64,000 nt of DNA from Sellimonas caecigallum (GCF_045038405.1 NZ_CP173660.1:992001-1056000), one strand, 5' to 3'. Counted from the stretch's first letter, positions 25,045-34,795 are shown. Translations and numbers: made by a program. The notes: a model not told the origin generated them from the sequence alone.

Positions 25045-26976
25045 TTAATTTTTCTTTTTGCTATATGGTTGAAATACTCTCCCGCTTCCTTTATAAAACC
25101 TGCTGAACATCTCGTAATATTCCAAACGGAGTACCTGGATTCCTACGACCAGCCCCTCCATCAGGCAGACGAAAAGGTTTCCAAACACGATGATTACCCA
25201 GTTTGTATTTCCATCTTCCACACCTGCCAGCATCAGCACGACCTCCATCATGGCCGCATGGCTGACGGCAAACGCTCCGATACGAACAAAGGACAGCGTA
25301 TTGGAAAAATAGCTCAACAGCGTCTCAAATAATTCAAAAAATCCTTCCACAAGGAACATGGCCTTGCTTTCTTCCATCTTTTCTGCCTTCTTTTTGATCT
25401 TGTTGGTCAACGGTGTCTTAAAGAGAATCAGGATAAGCGGTACGCCGAACATCACAAACAGGACGATACCCGCCGGTGTCTTGTGACCTGACATAAAAAG
25501 CGCCACTACGACGATGACCGATGCATAAAACACAAGTCCCGCCACTCCGTTGGCGTCAAACCAGGCGCTCTGGGTATCATGCTCTTTCATGGCGTTGATG
25601 ATATGGAGTACCATGGCCACCACGATGAGCCCCATCCCAAAAGCAATAGACACGATGAATACGGTATTCAGCTTTCCGACAAACGGCAGCGTTGTCATAT
25701 GGTCGATGGGCCTAAGCCAGAGCGGCTCGATCAAGTCTTCAAATCCGAATATACTTCCAAACATAAATCCGAATATAGTGGAAAAAATCCCCGCGGTAGC
25801 GATGATCCCGGCAAGCGGCGCCTTCTTGAAGTGATAGATGAGCGCCCCTGCAATAACGAGGAGAAGGCCTTGCCCCACGTCCCCGAACATCACACCGAAA
25901 ATAAACGAGTATGTGATGCCCACAAAGATCGTCGGATCCAGCTCATTATGTGCCGGCAGTCCGTACATTCCCACAAACATTTCAAATGGCTTAAACAGTT
26001 TTGGATTGTCAAGCTTTGTCGGCGGTTCCCCGAAATAGCTGTCATGGTCATCTTCCACAACGACGAAAACCTTGTCGTCATTTTGTGCCTCTGCCATGAA
26101 TTTTTCCACATCATCCTCCGCCATCCAGCCGCACAGGATATAGTAATCTTCTTTTTTATCCTTTACTTTGGCAGCCACCTTGCGGACGTCGAAATTGTGA
26201 GCCAGCTCCTCAAGTCTTTTCTTTGCCGCTACAAGCTTCGGCGCCTCCTTGACAAGCATCTCTTCCGTCTGGCGATCCAGATCCGTCATTTCTTTTTGGA
26301 TCTCAAAGATCTCCTGTGTAAGTTTTCTGCATGCCTCGTCTGGGGTTCCCTGATAATCCGGCGGAATCTCTATTCTTTCAAAATGGAGGGAACGGAAGAC
26401 CGCGTCCGCTTTCTGGATTTTTGCCGGCGCAGCAAAATATGCCCCGTACACAAAATTGTCATCCTGTTCCCCTTTTACAAATATAGCCTCCAGATCGTGA
26501 AGCAGATATTTCTCTAACTTCTGATACTGTTCTGCCGGGAGCTTTCCGAATCGGTAAGCAATGTATTTGTAATTCATGACCGCACCCAAATCCCCGTTAA
26601 GAGGGCGAAACGGCTCGATCACTCTTTGTTTTGCTTCCTTCTCCTCCCGCTTCTTCTTCAGTGTGTCCTGTTTTGCCTGAACCTTCAGGTACTCATCATT
26701 GGTGGTCCGGATCAGCTCAAAGATTTCATTGAGCCCCATACTGTTATCCGGCACGATATCCTCCGGATCACTCAGGTATCCCACAAACTGCGTTGCCTTA
26801 AGGAGCGCGTCCTTATATGGATTCGTCTCCACGAAAGGCCGAAGATTGTCCACTGTCTTTAGTTCGGACAGCGCTGATTCAAGCTGTATCTCGTATCTTG
26901 ACAGATAAAGATCCATCACACGGTCGATATCGTTCTGCGGTCCGGATATATTGACGAATTTCATTTTTACAATCAT
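25045..26976 (-). CDS. atpI: V-type ATP synthase subunit I (stator a-subunit)
   Basis: 643 residues. The membrane stator that provides the ion half-channels. The N-terminal cytosolic half (about 1-350) is coiled coil plus alpha/beta lobes. The C-terminal half has about seven membrane segments with FGVMFGDVGQGLLLVIAGALIYH, the long glycine-rich FGFMFGSIFGFEDL and SFVRIGAFAVSHAAMM, which holds the essential arginine. It overlaps the subunit C gene by 4 bp. Confidence 0.95.
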   Translation of the reverse strand: MIVKMKFVNISGPQNDIDRVMDLYLSRYEIQLESALSELKTVDNLRPFVETNPYKDALLKATQFVGYLSDPEDIVPDNSMGLNEIFELIRTTNDEYLKVQAKQDTLKKKREEKEAKQRVIEPFRPLNGDLGAVMNYKYIAYRFGKLPAEQYQKLEKYLLHDLEAIFVKGEQDDNFVYGAYFAAPAKIQKADAVFRSLHFERIEIPPDYQGTPDEACRKLTQEIFEIQKEMTDLDRQTEEMLVKEAPKLVAAKKRLEELAHNFDVRKVAAKVKDKKEDYYILCGWMAEDDVEKFMAEAQNDDKVFVVVEDDHDSYFGEPPTKLDNPKLFKPFEMFVGMYGLPAHNELDPTIFVGITYSFIFGVMFGDVGQGLLLVIAGALIYHFKKAPLAGIIATAGIFSTIFGFMFGSIFGFEDLIEPLWLRPIDHMTTLPFVGKLNTVFIVSIAFGMGLIVVAMVLHIINAMKEHDTQSAWFDANGVAGLVFYASVIVVVALFMSGHKTPAGIVLFVMFGVPLILILFKTPLTNKIKKKAEKMEESKAMFLVEGFFELFETLLSYFSNTLSFVRIGAFAVSHAAMMEVVLMLAGVEDGNTNWVIIVFGNLFVCLMEGLVVGIQVLRLEYYEMFSRFYKGSGRVFQPYSKKKN

Positions 26977-28019
26977 GTCTTCTTCCCTCCTGCATACACT
27001 GCGATCTCATCCGGAGCAACGCCATAGCGCACACTCTCCATCACGGTAGTAAGTTTGCGAAGCTCCTCCTCTTTGAGGAACAGGTACGTATTGATAGAAG
27101 CGATGGAATACGGATTTCTTCTTCTGTCTGCCATATACAGATGATACAGACAGTCAGCATAGATTTTATCCACCGTCAGTTCCTTTCCGAAATCATAATG
27201 TCTGGCGTAACTTGTCTTTTGAAGCGCCTTCCAGAATTCCTCCAGAGACGGAGCCTCCACCATCTCCTTCATCAACTCCGTACTTATCTTATATTGGATC
27301 GGGATCAGGAGCGAATAAATATCCGCAGGCGGCAGGCTGAAATACTTTTTCGAACGGTAGATCCATTCGATATTCAGCATATTGATCTGAGCTCCGTAGT
27401 CCCTTGTGAAAATCTCAAGTTCTTTCTTTTTCAGAATCTTCTTTTTTTCTTTCCACATCGCTGTAAAATAATAAAGATTCAATGCCAGATCATAGTCAAA
27501 AAGTGTCGCCGCCTTTCCGTCTCTTAACATCTTTAGTGTCCGATAATATTCTGTCCCTTTTAGATTTTCGATCACTTCATCCGTCGTCCTGGAATGGATC
27601 AGCTTCTCTATGGAAATCTGGGAATACCGGTCAAAAAAATCTTTTTTATAATTCAGGTCAAACGGTTCCTTGTAGTGATTGATGACGATCCTCAGACAGT
27701 AATTGATAAGCTCCACCTCATATTTCTTCAGATAAAGCTTCAAAAACTTCCGCTGCTCCATCCCGGAAAACCGGTAGATTTTCATATAATCCCGATACAA
27801 GGACAAGACGAGCATCTTTTCTATATTTCCTCTGTGGATCAGGGATGGATCCATTGTCTCCAGTACCTGGCCATAAGTAGAATGCTGAACCAGATATGCC
27901 ACAACTTCGGGAACACTTCCCATGGCCATAATTTCATCAAACTGCTCTTTCTTTATGAGCTTTGCCTCCATGGCCCGGAGCTTTGTGACAATCCCACTGT
28001 AAGCAAGTAAATTTCCCAT
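26973..28019 (-). CDS. atpC: V-type ATP synthase subunit C
   Basis: 348 residues, all-helical, the funnel-shaped subunit (also called d) that joins the central stalk to the membrane ring. It begins MGNLLAYSGIVTKLRAMEAKLIKKEQF and carries the repeated helical pattern of the vacuolar d-subunit family. It overlaps subunit I by 4 bp and starts 3 bp after the G/H stop. Confidence 0.92.
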   Translation of the reverse strand: MGNLLAYSGIVTKLRAMEAKLIKKEQFDEIMAMGSVPEVVAYLVQHSTYGQVLETMDPSLIHRGNIEKMLVLSLYRDYMKIYRFSGMEQRKFLKLYLKKYEVELINYCLRIVINHYKEPFDLNYKKDFFDRYSQISIEKLIHSRTTDEVIENLKGTEYYRTLKMLRDGKAATLFDYDLALNLYYFTAMWKEKKKILKKKELEIFTRDYGAQINMLNIEWIYRSKKYFSLPPADIYSLLIPIQYKISTELMKEMVEAPSLEEFWKALQKTSYARHYDFGKELTVDKIYADCLYHLYMADRRRNPYSIASINTYLFLKEEELRKLTTVMESVRYGVAPDEIAVYAGGKKT

Positions 28020-28022
28020 AGG

Positions 28023-28334
28023 CTACACCTCTGTGATCCGCTGTAAGATCTCCTTCGCATACTCTGTATGCCGCGTCTCATATTCGTCCTGAAGCGACAT
28101 GATAAGATCTGAGCTTGCGCTTTCCTGTCCATCCAGCATCGCCTTTTTATCTCTTTCCAGTTCCTCCTGGATCTTCTTTATCTTCTCGTTTGTCTTTTCC
28201 TCAAGTTCGCGGTCAAATTCTTTCCGGCGCTCTTCAAACTCTCTGTCCAGCTCTTCCTTCTCCTTCTCCGCATGGGAAACGATGGCCGAAGCAGCCACCT
28301 CGATTTCTGTCAGTTTGTCAATTACAGAATCCAT
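28023..28334 (-). CDS. V-type ATP synthase subunit G/H
   Basis: 103 residues. Almost entirely a charged coiled coil (ATG at 28334, AAGGAGG upstream), the second peripheral-stalk partner of subunit E. First gene of the operon G-C-I-K-F-E-A-B-D-amidohydrolase. Low sequence specificity means the name rests on position and composition. Confidence 0.82.
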   Translation of the reverse strand: MDSVIDKLTEIEVAASAIVSHAEKEKEELDREFEERRKEFDRELEEKTNEKIKKIQEELERDKKAMLDGQESASSDLIMSLQDEYETRHTEYAKEILQRITEV

Positions 28335-28372
28335 AAAAAGCCTCCTTTTTGTATGAATTGCCGATATACTTA

Positions 28373-28400
28373 ATCATACAACTTTCCACTGAAAATGCAA
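28373..28400 (-). promoter_or_regulatory. Predicted promoter of the V-ATPase operon
   Basis: On the minus strand TTGCAT (28400-28395), a 16-bp spacer and TATGAT (28378-28373). The -10 overlaps one arm of a GTATGA/TCATAC inverted repeat (28351-28356 and 28374-28379), which could be an operator. Confidence 0.45.
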
Positions 28401-28446
28401 CCACTATTTTGGATGGCCCATCTGTCCCCCTCATACTGTAAGATTC

Positions 28447-28475
28447 TGGACAAGAAAACAAAGATTTGATATCCT
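28447..28475 (+). promoter_or_regulatory. Predicted promoter of the two-component pair
   Basis: TGGACA (28447-28452), a 17-bp spacer and TATCCT (28470-28475), followed by CAGGAGG at about 28494-28500 and the ATG at 28511. It is back to back with the V-ATPase promoter. Confidence 0.45.
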
Positions 28476-28510
28476 TATTTCGTAATGTTATCTCAGGAGG
28501 GTTAAAATTT

Positions 28511-29215
28511 ATGGACAAGAAGATTTTGATCGTGGACGACGAACAGGCCATCGCCGACCTCGTGGAGCTGTACCTCGCCAACGAAGGCTATCAAATCTTA
28601 AAATACTATAACGGAAACGATGCGCTGGCCTGTATCGAGAAAGAAGATTTGTCCATGGCAATCCTGGATGTCATGCTGCCGGGTGTGGACGGATATCAAC
28701 TTCTCCGAAAAATCCGGGAACATCATTTCTACCCGGTCATCATGCTGACTGCCAAATCCCAAGATACAGATAAAATCCTGGGTCTGACAATCGGGGCCGA
28801 TGACTACATCACGAAACCGTTCAATCCGCTTGAGCTGGTTGCCCGTGTGAAAACTCAGTTTCGCCGCTACGAACGATATAATCACGCGGAAACCATGGGA
28901 ACACAGCCTCCGGAAGATCACTGCATTGACATCCGGGGTTTAAGTATAGACAAAGATTCCCACAAATGTTCTCTGAATGGAAATCCGCTCTCCCTCACTC
29001 CCCGTGAATTCTCCATACTCTGGTATCTCTGTCAGAACCGGGGACGTGTCATCTCCTCGGAGGAGCTTTTCGAACATGTGTGGGGAGAGAAATTTCTGGA
29101 CAGCAACAATACGGTCATGTCGCATATCGGGCGCATCCGGGAAAAGATGAATGATTCCGGGCGCAGGCCAAAATATATCAAAACTGTATGGGGAGTGGGG
29201 TATCAAATTGAATAA
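28511..29215 (+). CDS. VanR-like response regulator (OmpR/PhoB family)
   Basis: 234 residues. The receiver domain has KILIVDDEQ, the phosphorylation site AILDVMLPGVDGY (Asp about 53), LTAK and the conserved Lys in ITKPFNP. The C-terminal winged helix shows SLTPREFSILWYLCQNRGRVISSEELFEHVWGE and the typical end KYIKTVWGVGYQIE. The start at 28511 has AGGAGG 10 bases upstream, which excludes the longer frame. It resembles VanR of glycopeptide-resistance systems, but no van resistance genes are nearby, so the target is unknown. Its stop overlaps the kinase start. Confidence 0.94.
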   Translation: MDKKILIVDDEQAIADLVELYLANEGYQILKYYNGNDALACIEKEDLSMAILDVMLPGVDGYQLLRKIREHHFYPVIMLTAKSQDTDKILGLTIGADDYITKPFNPLELVARVKTQFRRYERYNHAETMGTQPPEDHCIDIRGLSIDKDSHKCSLNGNPLSLTPREFSILWYLCQNRGRVISSEELFEHVWGEKFLDSNNTVMSHIGRIREKMNDSGRRPKYIKTVWGVGYQIE

Positions 29216-30305
29216 TCAAAACACAACGACTCTGGCAAGTCAGCTCCGCCGCCGGCTGCTGAACCGGTTTATCTTTTCCTACATATTGTATGTAGGCGCA
29301 GGCGGCCTCATATTTCTTCTTGTGTACTGGTATTACCATACGGTCATCTGGATGGGTTGGGAACCATTTTACCTGTTTGTCTCCACATTGGAACGTTTTC
29401 GGGAAATCCTGCTGTTTCTCTATTTGTCAGTAGGCGCGCTGATTTTCGGAACGTATTACCTGTCCAAGTCCTGCGCTTACCTCACAGAACTTCTCAATGC
29501 CTCCGACTTACTCTGGCGGGATTCGGACACACCTGTCACTATGTCGGACGACCTGCGCGAGGCCGCACTGCATATGAACGAAGTCAGAATGAATATCAAA
29601 AACAGCCAGCAGGCCGCGACGGAAGCCGAGCAGCGGAAAAACGACCTTGTCGTCTATCTGGCGCATGATCTGAAGACCCCTTTGACCTCTGTCATCGGAT
29701 ATCTGACTCTCCTGCACGATGAGAAAGAGATTTCCCCTGCACTCCAGGACAAGTACCTCTCCATCGCACTTGAGAAAGCCGAACGGTTGGAAGATCTGAT
29801 CAACGAATTTTTTGACATTACCCGGTTCAATCTTACTCATCTTTCCCTTGATCTGAGCCGGATCAATCTGACACGGATGCTGGAGCAGACCGTCTACGAA
29901 TTTGCGCCGATGTTTTCGGAAAAACATCTCGACTATACACTTTCGGCTCCACCAAATCTGTCTTTTGTGTGTGATCCCGATAAACTGCAGCGAGTCTTCG
30001 ATAATCTCCTGCGCAATGCGGTCAATTACAGTTTTTCAGACACTGTCATACAGATCAGCCTGACCCAGGAAGACAATACACTGATCCTGACCGTACAGAA
30101 TGAAGGCCCTACAATTCCTCCAGAAAAACTGGAACGAATCTTCGAACAGTTCTTCCGTCTGGACAGCGCCCGTACTTCGCGAAACGGAGGTTCCGGTCTC
30201 GGCCTTGCCATCGCCCGTGAAATCGTAGAGCTTCATAACGGTACGATCACGGCAGAAAGCCATGACCAACTCATCATCTTCCGTGTCGTCCTGCCATGTT
30301 CTTAA
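29208..30305 (+). CDS. VanS-like sensor histidine kinase
   Basis: 365 residues from a TTG start. Two membrane segments (about 20-45 and 60-85) enclose a very short outer loop. A linker follows, then the H-box LVVYLAHDLKTPLTSVIGYL, the N-box DNLLRNAVNYSF, and G-boxes around RIFEQFFRLDSARTSRNGGSGLGLAI. The N-terminus LNNQNTTTLASQLRRRL is that of VanS-type kinases and begins at TTG 29208, 8 bases inside the regulator gene, with GGGGAGTGGGG upstream. The short loop argues for membrane-embedded or lipid II-linked sensing; the signal is not known. Confidence 0.92.
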   Translation: MNNQNTTTLASQLRRRLLNRFIFSYILYVGAGGLIFLLVYWYYHTVIWMGWEPFYLFVSTLERFREILLFLYLSVGALIFGTYYLSKSCAYLTELLNASDLLWRDSDTPVTMSDDLREAALHMNEVRMNIKNSQQAATEAEQRKNDLVVYLAHDLKTPLTSVIGYLTLLHDEKEISPALQDKYLSIALEKAERLEDLINEFFDITRFNLTHLSLDLSRINLTRMLEQTVYEFAPMFSEKHLDYTLSAPPNLSFVCDPDKLQRVFDNLLRNAVNYSFSDTVIQISLTQEDNTLILTVQNEGPTIPPEKLERIFEQFFRLDSARTSRNGGSGLGLAIAREIVELHNGTITAESHDQLIIFRVVLPCS

Positions 30306-30388
30306 GAAAATCGTGAGAATTTCGCAGGAAAAAAGACGTGTTTCCTTTTATGAATCTGAGAAAATAAAATACAGCATTCTGATATAGT

Positions 30389-30439
30389 AAAAGCGTGCTC
30401 TGAAGATCCTTTAAAAACCGATCTTTAGACACGCTTTTT
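30389..30439 (+). terminator. Terminator of the two-component pair
   Basis: AAAAGCGTG (30389-30397) pairs with CACGCTTTT (30429-30437), with inner CTGAAGATC/GATCTTTAG arms. A short T-run ends the stem. It separates the kinase gene from the C39 peptidase gene. Confidence 0.7.
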
Positions 30440-30516
30440 CTATCAAAATTATGAAATTCAAAAAGTTTCGCCTTTCCATCTGAGGCGATCCAAATACACA
30501 GAAAGGAAACACATTT

Positions 30517-31413
30517 ATGAGTACCAAACATTCTTATTACGACTACCATCCAAATTATAGAAAGGATTCCGACCGAAGACGTCCCACTTCCGATATCCGC
30601 CGCAAACGCATCAAACACCGCCGGCATCGGTTCCTGCACTTTATCTTTCCGATGCTCTGCCTGATCCTGCTTCTCTCTGCCTGCGCCTCCTTCATCCTGG
30701 AACACAGTCTGAACACGGGCACAAGCTTCCTTAAAAGTTCCTTCTTTGGCGGAAATCCATCCAATCAGGTACGGCGCTACGCTGAAAGAAATGGGCTGAG
30801 CCTTTCGGATTATCCTCAGAATCTCATCGATCTGTACGAACGTAATCCGGAGACAAAAGACTTCGTCTTCGAATATCCGCTCAAAAAAGATACATCTCCA
30901 TCCATCGATCTTGGCGGACTTTCCACCTCTTCTGTACCGCTCCTGATGCAATGGGATCAGCGCTGGGGGTATGAAAAATACGCCGGAGATCTCTTTGGCC
31001 TTACCGGCTGCGGCCCAACCTGCCTGTCCATGGCAGCGATTTACTTGACCGGCGATACTTCCATGGACCCAAAATGGATGGCCGATTTTGCCACTTCCTA
31101 CGGGTATGCCTCCGAAGGAAATGGATCCGCGTGGACTCTCTTCTCGGAAGGCGCCCGTAAGCTTGGACTGGACGTGACTGAGATCCCTCTGGACGAGCAG
31201 CGTATAGCCGACAATTTAAACGTAGGCAACCCTATCGTTGCTTCCATGGGGAAAGGCGACTTTACGACTTCCGGACATTTCATCGTCCTGACTGCATACA
31301 AAGACGGCCAGCTGAAAGTCAACGATCCAAACAGCAAGGAGAATTCCGAAAAACTGTGGGACTATGATCAGATCAGCGGACAGATCCGCAACCTCTGGGT
31401 GCTCAGAAATTAG
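30517..31413 (+). CDS. C39-family (papain-like) peptidase, membrane-anchored
   Basis: 298 residues. A basic cytosolic N-terminus of about 40 residues is followed by one membrane segment (FIFPMLCLILLLSACASFIL). The extracellular domain is Peptidase_C39_2: catalytic Cys in LTGCGPTCLSMAAIYLTGD, then GHFIVLTAYKDGQLKVNDPNS with the catalytic His and the following Asp/Asn. Probably cleaves or trims cell-surface peptides; substrate unknown. AAAGGAAAC lies before the ATG. It faces the SDR gene, 10 bp apart. Confidence 0.87.
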   Translation: MSTKHSYYDYHPNYRKDSDRRRPTSDIRRKRIKHRRHRFLHFIFPMLCLILLLSACASFILEHSLNTGTSFLKSSFFGGNPSNQVRRYAERNGLSLSDYPQNLIDLYERNPETKDFVFEYPLKKDTSPSIDLGGLSTSSVPLLMQWDQRWGYEKYAGDLFGLTGCGPTCLSMAAIYLTGDTSMDPKWMADFATSYGYASEGNGSAWTLFSEGARKLGLDVTEIPLDEQRIADNLNVGNPIVASMGKGDFTTSGHFIVLTAYKDGQLKVNDPNSKENSEKLWDYDQISGQIRNLWVLRN

Positions 31414-31423
31414 AAACTGGCTT

Positions 31424-32131
31424 TTATTTTTCCTCCAGCGTCCACCCATGGTCATTGTGATAGATCATCTGCCGCGTCATGCCGCCGTCGATACAAATAT
31501 TCTCTCCTGTTATGAAACCAGCTTTCTCCGAACATAAAAACAGCACCATATTGGCGATATCCAGCGGGGTTCCCACACGCCCCGCCGGATGCTGTCTTGC
31601 ATCCGCTCCTTCATATGGAGTAAAGTCGGTATCGATCCACCCTGGAGAAATAGAATTGACCCGCACTCTCCCTGCAAGGCTTACAGAAAGGGCGTGCGTC
31701 AACGCAGAGATTCCACCCTTTGCCGCAGTATAACTCTCTGTCTGAGGCTGGCTCATCCGATCTCTGGAAGATGAGATATTGACGATCGCAGACTCAGGTG
31801 TGAAATACGGCAAAAATAATTTGGAAAGGTAGAACGGCGCAGTCACTCCCACCTGAAGTGCATAATTAAAATCTTCATACGTACAGGACTCAATACCTTT
31901 CATCAGCGGCAGCGCATTGTTAATGAGGTAATCCACTTTCCCATAATCATGGATTACCTTTTCTGCAAAAGCCCGCAAGATCGCTTCCTCTGCCACATCT
32001 CCGGTAAAATATTCATTTGGCTGTTTATCGATCACGCACACATGCGCCCCATTTTTTACAAATTCATCGGCAATACACTTTCCGATTCCCTGTGCGGCTC
32101 CTGTGATCGCGACAACTTTACCTTTAAACAT
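31424..32131 (-). CDS. SDR-family oxidoreductase
   Basis: 235 residues. A classical short-chain dehydrogenase/reductase: cofactor motif TGAAQGIG, a short DVAEEAIL region, NNALPL for NNAG, the catalytic Ser (ISSSRD) and YTAAKGG with the Tyr-x3-Lys pair, then the closing FITGENICIDGGMTRQM. Substrate not deducible. Transcribed alone on the minus strand from a promoter between 32,132 and 32,209. Confidence 0.9.
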   Translation of the reverse strand: MFKGKVVAITGAAQGIGKCIADEFVKNGAHVCVIDKQPNEYFTGDVAEEAILRAFAEKVIHDYGKVDYLINNALPLMKGIESCTYEDFNYALQVGVTAPFYLSKLFLPYFTPESAIVNISSSRDRMSQPQTESYTAAKGGISALTHALSVSLAGRVRVNSISPGWIDTDFTPYEGADARQHPAGRVGTPLDIANMVLFLCSEKAGFITGENICIDGGMTRQMIYHNDHGWTLEEK

Positions 32132-32209
32132 AAATTTCCTTCTTCCTTCTGTATAATAAATTTATCCAATATGATATAACTAACACTTTTTCTTGTCAAC
32201 TATATGAAA

Positions 32210-32248
32210 AGGACACCTTTCTAAAATTTCTTTTAGAAAAAGTGTCCT
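32210..32248 (-). terminator. Terminator of lysS
   Basis: AGGACAC (32210-32216) pairs with GTGTCCT (32242-32248), extended by CTAAAA/TTTTAG. On the minus strand CTTTTCATAT follows. It is 50 bp after the lysS stop. Confidence 0.7.
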
Positions 32249-32297
32249 CATAATATCTTCTATTTACTTAAACTGGATTGACTGCTGTCTTTGCTTT

Positions 32298-34226
32298 CTA
32301 GTACAGCTTCGCACCTGCCGGAATGCGGTCATCTACCATCAGAAGGTTCAGGCCTTCATGTCCGTCTTCTTCATGGACTGCTGAGATCAGCATTCCGCAG
32401 GAATCAATCCCCATCATCTTTCTCGGCGGAAGGTTCACGATAGCGATTGCCGTCTTTCCGATGAGTTCTTCCGGTTCATAATACTCATGGATTCCGCTCA
32501 GGATCACACGGTCTGTGCCTGATCCGTCATCCAGAACAAACTTCAGAAGTTTCTTGCTTTTTGGCACTGCCTCACACTCTTTGATCTTCACTGCACGGTA
32601 GTCTGATTTCGCAAATGTCTCAAAATCTACCATTTCTTCAAAAAGAGGTTCGATCTTTACTTTGGAAAAGTCAATTTTTTCTGCCTTCACTTCTTCTGTC
32701 TTGTCAGCCTGCACTGTTTTCTTCGGCGCCGGGGAACCGCCCAGAGTCTTCATTGTCGGGAAGAGCAGTACGTCTCTGATGGCTGCGGAATCTGTAAGCA
32801 GCATGCACATTCTGTCGATTCCAAATCCGATTCCACCTGTCGGCGGCATTCCGATCTCCAGCGCATTGAGGAAGTCTTCGTCTGTCGTGTTGGCTTCTTC
32901 GTCTCCCTGTGCAAGAAGTTCTTCCTGCGCTTTGAAACGTTCTCTCTGATCGATCGGGTCGTTCAGCTCTGAGTAAGCGTTCGCCATTTCCCATCCGTTC
33001 ATAAAGAATTCGAAACGCTCTGTATATTCCGGATTTTCCGGTTTTTTCTTTGTGAGCGGAGAAATCTCAATCGGATGATCCATGACAAATGTAGGCTGGA
33101 TCAGATGTTCTTCCACGTATTCTTCAAAGAAGAGGCTTAAGATATCGCCTTTCTTATGTCTTTCTTCAAATTCGATTCCCTTTTCTTTTGCCAATGCTTT
33201 TGCTTCTTCAGTCGTTTTGATCTCATTGAAATCAACGCCTGCGTATTTCTTAACTGCGTCTACCATAGTAATACGTTCAAACGGCTTTCCGAGATCCATC
33301 TCTACTCCGTTGTATGTGATCTTTGTCGTACCGAGCACGTCCTGCGCAACATGGCGGTAAAGATTTTCTGTAAGATCCATCATGCCGTGATAATCCGTAT
33401 ATGCCTGATAGAGTTCCATCAAGGTAAATTCCGGATTGTGGCGCGTATCAAGCCCTTCGTTTCGGAACACACGTCCAATCTCATATACACGTTCCATTCC
33501 GCCTACGATGAGACGTTTCAGATACAATTCCAGAGAAATGCGGAGCTTAAAATCTTCGTCCAGCGCATTGAAATGTGTTTCGAACGGTCTGGCTGCTGCT
33601 CCACCTGCATTGGCAACAAGCATCGGTGTCTCCACTTCCATAAATCCCTGTCCATCCAGATATTTACGGATGCTGCTCAAGATCTTTGATCTCTTGATGA
33701 ATGTATCTTTTACTTCTCTGTTCATGATAAGATCGACATATCTTTGTCTGTATCTTGTATCTGTATCAGTAAGTCCATGGAATTTTTCCGGGAGAATCTG
33801 AAGGCTCTTGGAGAGAAGCTGCACCTTCTCGGCGTGGATGGAGATTTCCCCTGTCTTTGTCTTGAACACAAAACCTTTGATACCTACGATATCGCCGATA
33901 TCAAACTTTTTGAAATCTTTGTAATCCTCTTCTCCGATACTGTCTCTTGCAACATAAGACTGGATATTTCCCTCCAGGTCCTGAACATTACAGAAAGAAG
34001 CTTTTCCCATAACACGTTTCTGCATGATACGTCCTGCTATCGATACCTGTTTATTTTCCAGCTCCTCAAAATTGTCCTTGATCTCCTGGCTGTGATGTGT
34101 CACATCGTATTTTGTGATAAGGAACGGATCAGCTCCTCTTGCCTGAAGATCAGCCAGTTTTTCACGGCGTACCTTTCTCAAATGGTTAATGTCCTGCTCC
34201 TGTACATTCTTCTGCTGTTCTGCCAC
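32298..34226 (-). CDS. lysS: Lysine-tRNA ligase (class II) with C-terminal tRNA-binding domain
   Basis: 642 residues. Residues about 1-495 are a class II LysRS: OB-fold anticodon domain (AGRIMQKRVMGKASFCNVQDL), motif 2 VFRNEGLDTRHNPEFT and motif 3 GGIGFGIDRMCMLL. After a Lys/Glu-rich linker there is an EMAPII/Trbp111-like tRNA-binding domain (FETFAKSDYRAVKIKECEAVPKSKKLLKF, then LPPRKMMGIDSCGMLIS). The extra domain is known from Met and some Lys enzymes and raises tRNA affinity. The start is GTG 34226 (VAEQQKN), 8 bases after AAGGAG. It is the last gene of the series from birA and greA. Confidence 0.95.
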   Translation of the reverse strand: MAEQQKNVQEQDINHLRKVRREKLADLQARGADPFLITKYDVTHHSQEIKDNFEELENKQVSIAGRIMQKRVMGKASFCNVQDLEGNIQSYVARDSIGEEDYKDFKKFDIGDIVGIKGFVFKTKTGEISIHAEKVQLLSKSLQILPEKFHGLTDTDTRYRQRYVDLIMNREVKDTFIKRSKILSSIRKYLDGQGFMEVETPMLVANAGGAAARPFETHFNALDEDFKLRISLELYLKRLIVGGMERVYEIGRVFRNEGLDTRHNPEFTLMELYQAYTDYHGMMDLTENLYRHVAQDVLGTTKITYNGVEMDLGKPFERITMVDAVKKYAGVDFNEIKTTEEAKALAKEKGIEFEERHKKGDILSLFFEEYVEEHLIQPTFVMDHPIEISPLTKKKPENPEYTERFEFFMNGWEMANAYSELNDPIDQRERFKAQEELLAQGDEEANTTDEDFLNALEIGMPPTGGIGFGIDRMCMLLTDSAAIRDVLLFPTMKTLGGSPAPKKTVQADKTEEVKAEKIDFSKVKIEPLFEEMVDFETFAKSDYRAVKIKECEAVPKSKKLLKFVLDDGSGTDRVILSGIHEYYEPEELIGKTAIAIVNLPPRKMMGIDSCGMLISAVHEEDGHEGLNLLMVDDRIPAGAKLY

Positions 34227-34312
34227 TTCTTTCACTCCTTTTCGCATTCAATCCTTCTATACATATGAATTTATATATACTGTAAGAAAAAGTTTGTCCG
34301 GATCATTCATTC

Positions 34313-34795
34313 TTAAATCGAACGTTCGATCTTCAATACTTTGTATTTGATTTCTCCTGCCGGTGTCTCCACTGTAACAACATCTCCGACTTTTTTACCC
34401 ATCAGTGCCTGTCCGACCGGTGATTCATTGGAAATCTTTCCCTGCAGGCTGTTCGCTTCTGTGGACCCTACGATTTTAAATTCGATCTCTTCATCAAATT
34501 CATCATCGTGTACAAGAACTGTACATCCGATATTGATCTTTTCGAGATCCACTTCTTCTTCTACAACTACTTCTACATTTTTCAGAATTTTTTCCAGCTC
34601 GTCGATACGCGCTTCGATATCTCTCTGCTCATCTTTCGCTGCATCATATTCTGCATTTTCAGACAGGTCACCCTGCTCTCTGGCTTCTTTGATCTTTCCT
34701 GCCACTTCTTTTCGTTTTACAACCTTCAGATTTTCCAGCTCGTCTTCCAGCGCTTTTAAGCCGGCATACGTCAAAATCGTTTTCTTTTCTTCCAT
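34313..34795 (-). CDS. greA: Transcription elongation factor GreA
   Basis: 160 residues. The N-terminal coiled coil carries the acidic tip within GDLSENAEYDAAKDEQ and inserts into the RNA polymerase secondary channel to trigger cleavage of backtracked RNA. The C-terminal globular FKBP-like domain has SPVGQALMGKKVGDVVTVETPAG. The ATG at 34795 has GGAAGG 8 bases upstream. 86 bp ahead of lysS, probably one transcript. Confidence 0.97.
   Translation of the reverse strand: MEEKKTILTYAGLKALEDELENLKVVKRKEVAGKIKEAREQGDLSENAEYDAAKDEQRDIEARIDELEKILKNVEVVVEEEVDLEKINIGCTVLVHDDEFDEEIEFKIVGSTEANSLQGKISNESPVGQALMGKKVGDVVTVETPAGEIKYKVLKIERSI

Noticed and set aside
28511..30305. A vancomycin-resistance locus
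   Set aside because: Only a VanRS-like pair is present; no ligase, dehydrogenase or dipeptidase genes are in reach.
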